From Thiotrichaceae bacterium (GTDB lineage: Bacteria > Pseudomonadota > Gammaproteobacteria > SZUA-229): DNA of 5,620 nucleotides. The stretch is from assembly GCA_002746365.1 (NCBI GenBank), contig NVWZ01000006.1, positions 127,454 through 133,073 of the forward strand, written 5' to 3'. The notes below the pieces were generated by a model. That model was not told the origin of the DNA. It searched no databases and saw only the letters and a program-made list of their open reading frames with translations. Each line of letters opens with the position of its first letter. Position 1 is the stretch's first letter. The translations under genes and the position numbers were made by a program. Shown piece by piece: positions 1-5,620 of the stretch.

Positions 1-162
1 TTTATTGAAAATAGATTTTGTGAGAGAACGCGACTTTTCTTCAAGTTTACTAATTTCGTCACCGATGTTTATTTCTGTATCATCGCCAACATATCGAAGT
101 TCTTCAATTTTTGCTTCTAACTCAGCAATCGGCTGTTCGAAATCAAGGTAATTGGGGTTCAT
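1..162 (-). CDS. accA: Acetyl-CoA carboxylase carboxyltransferase subunit alpha, N-terminal part (cut by left window edge)
   Basis: AccA forms, with AccD, the carboxyltransferase that moves the carboxyl group from biotin-BCCP to acetyl-CoA to give malonyl-CoA, the first committed step of fatty acid synthesis in the cytoplasm. Only the first 54 codons are present; the E. coli protein has about 319 residues, so the catalytic domain is missing. The translation begins [20 protein letters not shown], nearly the same as the E. coli start ([14 protein letters not shown]), followed by a charged helical stretch ending LTKSIFNK, matching the E. coli LTRKIF region. The ATG is preceded by a modest Shine-Dalgarno (CAGG on the minus strand, near 170-174). 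The gene lies 89 bases downstream of truD in the same direction. In E. coli and many relatives accA follows dnaE, so this neighbour is different. Identification is by recalled homology and is strong for a fragment. Confidence 0.93.
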   Translation of the reverse strand, partial: MNPNYLDFEQPIAELEAKIEELRYVGDDTEINIGDEISKLEEKSRSLTKSIFNK

Positions 163-251
163 AGCTAAACCTGACTGTTTCCGTTATTTACTTGTTTTTA
201 CTGACATATATGACTGAATAATAACATGTTTCAGCACTATATTGCTTATGA

Positions 252-1328
252 CTATTCGACGCATTTAGAAAACATTTCAGCCAATACCATGGTGGCATAA
301 CTCCCTGAAGATAAACTAAAAGACACGACAAAGTTATCCTTTTCACGGTAACTCTGCATATTTTCGACCTTTAGACGACAAGCTCTTCGCTGAGCCTGTA
401 GCCTGGCTGAAATGAGGCCATCTCGAAAATCAGGGAATTGATTAATAATATGAGACTCCAGTTCAGCCGCCTCCGCGGTTACCATAACATCACCCTCACC
501 CCATAAAATAGCGGTAGGGTGAATGTCGTTTGCTGATAACCGTTGCTCTATCTGATCGTCATCATCGTCGTCTTTAAAACACGCTGATTTACCATCCAAC
601 ATAAAAACATCACCGGTTAAACGCTTATTCCAAACACCCCGCTTAACCCGTTCTGACAAAATATGATTAAACATCCAGGAGCGTGCTGCGGATAAATACA
701 TTCCTCGTTTATGTTTAGACAGTTTAAATCGCGGGTTTTGAAATAATTTTTGCGCCTGATTGAGATTGTTAGCGTTTCGTCCGAATCGTTGATCACCAAA
801 ATAATTCGCAATGCCCTTTTGGGCTATTTCATTACAGCGTTGTGTGAGCAATTCGAATGTTTCATCTTGCGTATCACTGAGATCGCGCAATGTAATTTTA
901 AAAGCATTACTTTTTAATGCACCACGTTGTAATTTTCTATTGTGGCGAAAACTTTTTAACACCTGTATCTTTTCGATTTCATTATTAGAGAAATCCGTTT
1001 CAAACTTAGACCAGTCCGGCGTCGGTTTACCCGGCAATTGCACACTAAACCACTGCGACGTAACAGCATGACGATCCTTTAACCCGGCATAAGACACCGC
1101 CAATTGTTTAACACCACAGAAAACCGCTAGCTGCTGCGCGACCCAATCGGTATTGCAGCCCGTTTTTTTAACATATATCCAGCAATGTTCACCCTCCCCG
1201 CTGAAAGCGACAGAAAGATTTTCTTCGACGACGAAATCTTCAACTTTTTTCTTTAGCGTCGCAGCCACATTTAAAGACTGATAGACTTTGGCAAAAGAAA
1301 CGTTTTTATCCAGTATGATGTTACCCAT
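252..1328 (-). CDS. truD: tRNA pseudouridine(13) synthase TruD
   Basis: TruD isomerises uridine 13 of certain tRNAs (tRNA-Glu in E. coli) to pseudouridine in the cytoplasm. The 358-residue product is close to the 349 of E. coli TruD. Visible landmarks are GEGEH (44-48), GCNT (57-60), the catalytic block AGLKDRHAVT (81-90) with the likely nucleophile Asp85, GALKSNAF (136-143) with the conserved Asn-Ala-Phe, NYFGDQRFGR (175-184), SAARSWMFN (213-221) and the C-terminal GSYATMVLAE (342-351). All match the E. coli protein in order, so the gene looks intact and active. A run of six Asp (253-258) lies in the less conserved TRUD insertion region. The ATG at 1328 is the only good start before the conserved EDFVVEE segment, but no Shine-Dalgarno precedes it. 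It starts 22 bases from the divergent esterase gene. In many gammaproteobacteria truD sits between ispF and surE; here it does not. Confidence 0.96.
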   Translation of the reverse strand: MGNIILDKNVSFAKVYQSLNVAATLKKKVEDFVVEENLSVAFSGEGEHCWIYVKKTGCNTDWVAQQLAVFCGVKQLAVSYAGLKDRHAVTSQWFSVQLPGKPTPDWSKFETDFSNNEIEKIQVLKSFRHNRKLQRGALKSNAFKITLRDLSDTQDETFELLTQRCNEIAQKGIANYFGDQRFGRNANNLNQAQKLFQNPRFKLSKHKRGMYLSAARSWMFNHILSERVKRGVWNKRLTGDVFMLDGKSACFKDDDDDDQIEQRLSANDIHPTAILWGEGDVMVTAEAAELESHIINQFPDFRDGLISARLQAQRRACRLKVENMQSYREKDNFVVSFSLSSGSYATMVLAEMFSKCVE

Positions 1329-1350
1329 AAATTATTTTTTTAAATTCACT
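1329..1350. other. 22-base spacer between divergent truD and esterase starts
   Basis: This is the whole gap between the two proposed ATG codons. It has no G on the plus strand and only two C, with a run of seven T. No Shine-Dalgarno is visible for either gene. There is no room for two promoters, so each promoter must lie at least partly inside the opposite gene and the 5' ends of the transcripts probably overlap or are very short. A possible -10 for the esterase is TATGAT at 1314-1319, inside truD, but its only -35-like partner (TTGGCA, 1288-1293) is 20 bases away, which is too far for a standard promoter. The promoter positions are therefore unresolved. Confidence 0.6.
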
Positions 1351-1986
1351 ATGAAACCGTTTACGTTCAATGTTGTTTTAAGTATGTGCTTAGTATCCAT
1401 TGTTTTCGCACTATCCAGTTGCAGCAACGAAGTACCCTTACATCCACTTAAATCGAATGCAACTATTCTCGCATTCGGCGATAGTTTAACGTATGGCACC
1501 GGTGCCCGTCGCGATAAAGCCTATCCGGCCGTGTTAGAAAGAATCACCGGTCTCAAGGTAATTAATGCCGGTATTCCAGGAGAAATCAGCGCCGCAGGTT
1601 TGACCCGCTTACCCGCATTACTGAAGCAACACCAACCCGACTTAATTATCATCTGCCATGGCGGTAATGATATTTTGCGTAAGATGAATCGGGAAACCAC
1701 ACGCGATAATATTCAACAAATGATTAACCTTGCCAGGCACAATAACAGTCAGGTCGTCTTAATTGGTGTACCTGAATTTGGCCTATTTCTGAAACCCGCT
1801 GCTTTGTATCCAGCACTGGCTGAAACAAATAAGCTACCGATAGCGAATGAAATCCTGAGTGACATTCTCGGTAATCTCGCACTCAAAGCTGACAGAATTC
1901 ATCCAAATACTAAAGGATATCAAATGCTTGCAGAACGTATTAACTCACTACTCATTCAATCTGGTGCCCTTTCTGCAAATGAATAG
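1351..1986 (+). CDS. TesA-like SGNH/GDSL esterase, predicted lipoprotein
   Basis: Predicted arylesterase/lysophospholipase of the TesA branch of the SGNH hydrolases, which cleave ester or thioester bonds of acyl lipids in the periplasm. From the ATG at 1351 the product has 211 residues. The four catalytic blocks are all present: AFGDSLTYG with nucleophile Ser45, NAGIPG with oxyanion Gly77, HGGND with Asn106, and DRIHP with Asp181 and His184. The segment GLTRLPALLKQHQP (83-96) closely resembles E. coli TesA. The N-terminus is a lipoprotein signal: a hydrophobic stretch at about 8-20, then LSSC with Cys24 as the lipidated residue. Ser at +2 predicts outer-membrane sorting. E. coli TesA is instead a soluble periplasmic enzyme. 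A TTG start at 1288 would add 21 residues, overlap truD and spoil the signal peptide, so 1351 is preferred; no Shine-Dalgarno supports either. A second ATG at 1384 would also keep a short signal. It is not beside the ybbA transporter gene that accompanies tesA in E. coli. Confidence 0.88.
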   Translation: MKPFTFNVVLSMCLVSIVFALSSCSNEVPLHPLKSNATILAFGDSLTYGTGARRDKAYPAVLERITGLKVINAGIPGEISAAGLTRLPALLKQHQPDLIIICHGGNDILRKMNRETTRDNIQQMINLARHNNSQVVLIGVPEFGLFLKPAALYPALAETNKLPIANEILSDILGNLALKADRIHPNTKGYQMLAERINSLLIQSGALSANE

Positions 1987-2016
1987 TTTCTGACAGTCGT
2001 CTTATTAATAAACTTG

Positions 2017-2046
2017 TTGACATTTTTTGACGTTTCGTCATATTAT
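2017..2046 (+). promoter_or_regulatory. Sigma-70-type promoter of the tetR-exporter operon
   Basis: A perfect -35 box TTGACA (2017-2022) is followed after 18 bases by TATTAT (2041-2046), which matches the consensus -10 at five of six positions. The predicted transcription start is about 2052-2054, only a few bases before the tetR ATG at 2056. An AT-rich palindrome, TTATTAATAA (2002-2011), just upstream of the -35 box could help as an UP-like element. The stretch between the boxes holds the inverted repeat listed separately. This promoter should drive tetR and, by read-through, the exporter and LolA-like genes. The match is read directly from the sequence; activity is inferred. Confidence 0.75.
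2028..2040. promoter_or_regulatory. Probable TetR-family operator (perfect inverted repeat)
   Basis: TGACG-TTT-CGTCA is a perfect 5+5 inverted repeat with a 3-base centre. It occupies most of the 18-base spacer between the -35 and -10 boxes and abuts the -10 box. A dimeric repressor bound here would block RNA polymerase, the usual arrangement for autoregulated TetR-family genes. The -35 box repeats the left half-site motif (TTGAC at 2017 and again at 2027, ten bases apart), so a longer operator or a second protomer pair is possible. The assignment to the adjacent tetR product is inference from position and symmetry. Confidence 0.72.
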
Positions 2047-2055
2047 ATTCTCCCC

Positions 2056-2811
2056 ATGCAAAACGACGTGCAAAATTCTACACAGCCCCTGACTCGCAAA
2101 CAGCGAGAGATACGTGAGCGCGAACAATTCATTCTAGACATTGGCCAGTCGATATTACATAAACATGGTTACAATTATTTAACCATGGACAAAATTGCCG
2201 AATCGGCTGAATACTCTAAAGGTACTATCTATAACCACTTTGCCAGCAAAGAAGATCTGGTCTGCTCACTCGGCTGTTGTTCCATCAGTAATCTTATTGA
2301 CGTATTCGAACGCGCTTACCATTACAAGGGCTCCACACGGGAAAGATATTCCGCCATTGGTATCGGTTATTCACTCTACCATCAACTGCACCCAATGGAT
2401 TCGCAAATTATACAAACAATTAAAAACAATGCCGTACGTGAAAAGATAAGTGAACCAAAACTAGCTGAAATGGAAGCATTGGAATTCAAGATTGCGCAAA
2501 TTGCTCAGAGCATCGTGCAACAAGGCTTAGACAGTGGTGATTTAGATAAAAAACATCAAGACCATGTTAGCACCATCGTTTTTGGTTGCTGGTCGATGCA
2601 TTATGGCGCACTGCTGCTCGATCAATCTAATATACCCCTTCAAGAACTAGGTTTCAGTCCTGTCGTCAACATGCTGTGGCAAAACTCAAACCTTTATCTG
2701 GATGGTTATCAGTGGCAACCGTTAAGTACAACAACCGATTCAAAAAAATTATTTAAACAAATTTCATCTGCCCTGTTTGAAGATGAATTAAAAATGTTAA
2801 AAAAGAAATAA
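2056..2811 (+). CDS. TetR/AcrR-family transcriptional regulator
   Basis: This is a 251-residue one-component repressor, expected to bind DNA as a dimer and release it when a small molecule enters the C-terminal domain. The DNA-binding domain spans about 20-70, with the typical helix-turn-helix LTMDKIAESAEYSKGTIYNHF (42-62) followed by KEDLV. The remaining residues (about 75-225) form a helical ligand domain that I cannot assign to a sensing class; the tail is Lys-rich (KMLKKK). The ATG at 2056 is chosen because a TTG at 2014 would lie upstream of the -35 box and could not be on the transcript. No Shine-Dalgarno is present, and the predicted transcript begins only about 2-4 bases before the ATG, so a leaderless mRNA is likely. 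The exporter gene follows after 46 bases on the same strand. The likely role is repression of its own operon through the palindrome at 2028-2040. Confidence 0.92.
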   Translation: MQNDVQNSTQPLTRKQREIREREQFILDIGQSILHKHGYNYLTMDKIAESAEYSKGTIYNHFASKEDLVCSLGCCSISNLIDVFERAYHYKGSTRERYSAIGIGYSLYHQLHPMDSQIIQTIKNNAVREKISEPKLAEMEALEFKIAQIAQSIVQQGLDSGDLDKKHQDHVSTIVFGCWSMHYGALLLDQSNIPLQELGFSPVVNMLWQNSNLYLDGYQWQPLSTTTDSKKLFKQISSALFEDELKMLKKK

Positions 2812-2857
2812 TACATAAGTATTGTTTTAAATAAAAAAAATAATAAGGAAGAATACT

Positions 2858-5158
2858 ATGATTGAGTCATACACTCGTTGGATAATACGCTGGAAATATC
2901 TGGTTGTGCTCACCTCTCTCGCGGTGGCTTTCGCGGCCGCATTTGGTGGACAGTTATTAGGCTTTAGCAACGACTACCGGATGTTCTTCGGCGACGACAA
3001 TCCTCAGCTAATCGCTTTCGAAAAGATGCAGGCGACGTTTAACAAAAACGATAACATCATGTTTGTCGTTACGCCAAAATCAGGAAAAGTATTCAGTCGC
3101 GAAACGCTTACCGTCATTAAAGACATCACCGAAAGAGCCTGGCAAGTTCCCTTCTCTACTCGGGTCGATTCCATTACCAATCACCAGCATACTATTGCTG
3201 AAGAAGACGACCTCATTGTTGATGATCTTGTTGTTGATCCCAACACATTAAGCGATAGCGACTTACTAAAGATTCAGACCATCGCCATTAATGAACCGAT
3301 GCTAATCAACAGATTGATTTCACCTGATAGCAAATATACCGGGGTTAATGTCACCGTAGAGCTGCCCGGAAAAGCACTGGATGAAGTGCCAAAAGCGGTG
3401 GCACACGCACGCGATATCAAACGACAGATTCTAGAAGAATACACTGACGTTGAAATTCGACTTGTTGGTATGGCGGTAATGAATAACGCTTTCCCAGAAG
3501 CCAGTATGAATGATGTGGCAAACCTGTATCCACTTGGTTTAGGTTTTATCATATTGACACTTTTTATTCTGTTGCGTGGCATCAGTGGAACCGTCGCTAC
3601 GTTTGTTATGATCATCCTTTCGATTATTACTGCGATGGGATTAGCGGGCTGGTCAGGAATATTATTGTCCCCACCCGTTATGTCAGCGCCGATTATGATA
3701 TTAACCATGGCCGTAGCCGATGCGGTTCACTTGCTGGTGACCATGCGTCATGAACTGGCGCTGGGACGAGATAAAGACAAAGCCTTGATAGAAAGCATGC
3801 GCGTCAACTTTCGCCCGATACTGGTGACAACGATAACAACCATACTGGGGTTTTTAAGCCTCAACTTCAGCGACGCCCCCCCATTCCATGATTTAGGCAA
3901 TATCGCTGCGATGGGTGTCGCTGCCGCTTTTATCTACTCTATTACTTTTTTACCCGCCCTGGTTTCTATCTTACCGTCCAGTGGTAAGTCAGAAGTAGCG
4001 GGTAAACAAATAATGAGTAAGTTTGGTGAATTTGTTATTGCCAGACAAAAACCACTTTTGATAGGCAATACGTTAATCATAATTATACTCGCCTCGTTTG
4101 TTCCTTTAAATGAACTCAATGATAACTTCGTTGAATACTTTGATGAAAGCATCGAGTTTAGACTTGACTCCGACTACGCTTCAGAAAATTTAACCGGTGT
4201 GTATTATCTGGACTATGCATTAGGCACTGGCGAGTCGGGAGGCATTAGTAACCCCGCTTATCTCGCCAATGTGGATAAATTTTCACAATATCTGCGCACG
4301 CTGCCTGAGGTCATTCACGTTCAAACCATTTCAGATACGTTCAAACGTTTGAATAAAAACATGCACGGTGATGACCCCAGCTATCAGCGTCTACCAGAAG
4401 AAAGAAATTTAGCCGCACAGTATTTATTACTGTATGAAATGTCGCTTCCTTATGGTCTTGATCTTAACAATCAGATTGATGTCGATAAATCGGCTACCAA
4501 GATTGCTGTAACGCTCACCACCCTGTCATCGAATGAAGTCATCGCTTTTGAAAATCAGACGATTACCTGGTTAAAAGAAAACATACCTGAAGTCAGTCAT
4601 GATATTTCAGGCCCGACTCTCATGTTCGCCCATCTTGGCAAACGCAATATTAATAGTATGCTGCAAGGTACGACTATCGCATTGTTATTTATCTCTGCCG
4701 TATTGATTATATTTTTAGGGTCTTTTAAATACGGTTTTATTAGTCTACTACCCAATCTAACGCCGGCACTTGCTGCCTTTGGTATCTGGGGGATAATGGT
4801 GGGTGAAGTTGGCCTTGGTCTGTCTATCGTAACCGGTATGACACTCGGTATTGTGGTTGATGATACCGTGCATTTTTTAAGTAAGTATTTACGGGCGCGC
4901 CGTGAAAAAGGGCTGAATGCCGAAGATGCCGTCCGTTATGCCTTTAACAGTGTCGGACTCGCATTACTGGTGACCTCGCTGGTGCTTGTCGCCGGTTTCA
5001 TGATTCTTGCGCAATCAAGCTTTTACCTTAACTCAGGCATGGGGTTATTAACCAGTGTGGTCATCATACTTGCACTCATCATCGACCTGACATTTTTACC
5101 CGCACTATTGATGAAATTTTCAGGCAATGCATCCAGCAAAACAGAAGGAAACAAATAA
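2858..5158 (+). CDS. RND-superfamily exporter of the MMPL/COG1033 type
   Basis: This is a 766-residue inner-membrane transporter with the two-fold RND plan: one membrane segment (about 13-33), a periplasmic loop (about 35-220), five segments (about 222-370), a seventh (about 398-416), a second loop (about 418-600) and five more segments (about 603-753). This gives 12 helices. In place of the drug-pump TM4 acidic pair, each half carries a matching D-x-V-H motif: ADAVH with Asp288 and His291, and VDDTVH with Asp668, Asp669 and His672. These are likely proton-relay residues. The length is shorter than AcrB-type pumps (about 1,050) and typical of the MMPL-like group, which often moves lipids or hydrophobic molecules. 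A good Shine-Dalgarno AAGGAAG (2845-2851) sits six bases before the ATG. The gap to tetR is 46 AT-rich bases without a convincing promoter or terminator, so cotranscription is likely. No membrane-fusion or TolC-like gene is seen in the window. The substrate is unknown. Confidence 0.9.
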   Translation: MIESYTRWIIRWKYLVVLTSLAVAFAAAFGGQLLGFSNDYRMFFGDDNPQLIAFEKMQATFNKNDNIMFVVTPKSGKVFSRETLTVIKDITERAWQVPFSTRVDSITNHQHTIAEEDDLIVDDLVVDPNTLSDSDLLKIQTIAINEPMLINRLISPDSKYTGVNVTVELPGKALDEVPKAVAHARDIKRQILEEYTDVEIRLVGMAVMNNAFPEASMNDVANLYPLGLGFIILTLFILLRGISGTVATFVMIILSIITAMGLAGWSGILLSPPVMSAPIMILTMAVADAVHLLVTMRHELALGRDKDKALIESMRVNFRPILVTTITTILGFLSLNFSDAPPFHDLGNIAAMGVAAAFIYSITFLPALVSILPSSGKSEVAGKQIMSKFGEFVIARQKPLLIGNTLIIIILASFVPLNELNDNFVEYFDESIEFRLDSDYASENLTGVYYLDYALGTGESGGISNPAYLANVDKFSQYLRTLPEVIHVQTISDTFKRLNKNMHGDDPSYQRLPEERNLAAQYLLLYEMSLPYGLDLNNQIDVDKSATKIAVTLTTLSSNEVIAFENQTITWLKENIPEVSHDISGPTLMFAHLGKRNINSMLQGTTIALLFISAVLIIFLGSFKYGFISLLPNLTPALAAFGIWGIMVGEVGLGLSIVTGMTLGIVVDDTVHFLSKYLRARREKGLNAEDAVRYAFNSVGLALLVTSLVLVAGFMILAQSSFYLNSGMGLLTSVVIILALIIDLTFLPALLMKFSGNASSKTEGNK

Positions 5159-5620
5159 TGTCATATAAAAAGCTGAAAAACATCGTTTTAATCACTTCAT
5201 TATTACTGATAACAACGCAGACACACGCCGAGACAGACGATATAAATATCCAAAAAGGGCTTGATATTGCCATTGAGTCAGACAAAAGAGATACCGGTTT
5301 TGTCGATTCCACCGCCAATATGGTAATGGAATTGCGCAATAGACACGGTGACACAAGCACACGCACTATCCGTTTAAAAACACTGGAAATCATCGGTGAT
5401 GGTGACAAGTCTATTTCGATTTTCGACAAACCTGCCGATATAAAAGGTACCGCTTTTCTTACCCATTCACACGCGCTTGAACCTGACGAGCAATGGTTGT
5501 ATCTACCCGCATTAAAACGTGTCAAACGTATTAATTCAAAAAACAAATCAGGCCCCTTCATGGGCAGTGAGTTTGCTTACGAAGATCTGGCGTCACAGGA
5601 AGTTGAAAAATACACTTATA
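5158..5620 (+). CDS. LolA-like 'outer membrane lipoprotein-sorting' periplasmic protein, N-terminal part (cut by right window edge)
   Basis: The first 154 residues of a secreted protein of the LolA-like (COG2834-type) family, whose members share the lipid-binding half-barrel fold of LolA/LolB/RseB. The signal peptide is clear: KK near the start, a hydrophobic core IVLITSLLLITT (9-20), and a THA/E cleavage site after residue 24. The mature part contains a family signature as I recall it: WLYLPALKRVKRI (113-125) followed by SGPFMGSEFAYEDL (131-144). The family usually has about 240-270 residues, so roughly 100 are outside the window. Its ATG overlaps the exporter stop (TAATG), and a strong Shine-Dalgarno AGAAGGAA (5143-5150) lies seven bases before the ATG, inside the exporter gene, indicating translational coupling. 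This pairing suggests that it works as periplasmic partner of the exporter. It is unlikely to be the housekeeping LolA, which is usually encoded near ftsK. Exact cargo is unknown. Confidence 0.87.
   Translation, partial: MSYKKLKNIVLITSLLLITTQTHAETDDINIQKGLDIAIESDKRDTGFVDSTANMVMELRNRHGDTSTRTIRLKTLEIIGDGDKSISIFDKPADIKGTAFLTHSHALEPDEQWLYLPALKRVKRINSKNKSGPFMGSEFAYEDLASQEVEKYTY

Noticed and set aside
201..234. Small symmetries between truD and accA (CATATATG at 205-212; CTGAA/TTCAG arms at 214-218 and 230-234) as a terminator, operator or accA promoter
   Set aside because: Arms are only 4-5 bases and AT-rich. The best minus-strand promoter pair there (CTGAAA and TATATG) matches just four of six bases in each box.
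1991..2002. TGACAGTCGTCT upstream of the tetR promoter as a second operator copy
   Set aside because: It resembles TGACGTTTCGTCA but lacks one centre base and has a mismatched right arm. Its centre is about 37 bases from the main site, not a whole number of helical turns, so it may be chance.
1986..2016. Terminator between the esterase gene and tetR
   Set aside because: The only symmetry is the AT-only palindrome TTATTAATAA at 2002-2011, with no GC stem or following U-tract, so it does not qualify as an intrinsic terminator.
2812..2857. Separate promoter for the exporter in the 46-base gap after tetR
   Set aside because: The gap is strongly AT-rich, so -10-like hexamers appear by chance, and no -35 box is found at a suitable distance. 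Read-through from the tetR promoter is simpler.
3274..3708. Minus-strand open frame of 144 codons inside the exporter gene
   Set aside because: It lies wholly within a clearly conserved membrane protein gene and its translation shows no recognisable domain.
5079..5561. Minus-strand open frame of 160 codons opposite the exporter end and the LolA-like gene
   Set aside because: It overlaps two well-supported plus-strand genes, has no recognisable family motif and looks like a shadow frame.

Overview
The window looks chromosomal and comes from a moderately AT-rich gammaproteobacterium. The genus cannot be named from sequence alone. The AccA N-terminus and the TruD motifs closely resemble the Escherichia coli proteins as I recall them, and the envelope genes (lipobox lipoprotein, RND/MMPL exporter, periplasmic LolA-like protein) require a Gram-negative cell. 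I see no mobile elements, RNA genes, CRISPR arrays or long repeats.

Layout. The left part is on the minus strand. It holds the first 54 codons of accA (1-162, running off the left edge), an 89-base gap, and a complete truD (252-1328). Divergent to truD, only 22 bases away, is a plus-strand gene for a TesA-like SGNH/GDSL esterase that appears to be an outer-membrane lipoprotein (1351-1986). Next come a strong promoter with a perfect inverted repeat between its -35 and -10 boxes, a TetR-family regulator (2056-2811), a 766-residue RND/MMPL-type exporter (2858-5158), and the start of a periplasmic LolA-like 'outer membrane lipoprotein-sorting' protein (5158 to the right edge). The exporter stop and the LolA-like start overlap by one base.

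How the genes fit together. accA (fatty acid synthesis) and truD (tRNA modification) are housekeeping genes. tetR, the exporter and the LolA-like gene look like one operon read from the promoter at 2017-2046. The operator-like palindrome suggests that TetR represses its own operon. A reasonable inference is that the RND pump removes a hydrophobic or lipid-like molecule from the inner membrane and the LolA-like protein receives or escorts it in the periplasm. The TetR protein would sense that molecule or a related envelope stress. The substrate is unknown. The esterase lies just upstream on the same strand, but the strong internal promoter argues that it is a separate unit.

The most notable points are the palindrome inside the tetR promoter, the near-leaderless start predicted for tetR, the very tight truD/esterase divergence without Shine-Dalgarno sites, and the exporter/LolA-like pairing, which is the best candidate for an incompletely described envelope system.
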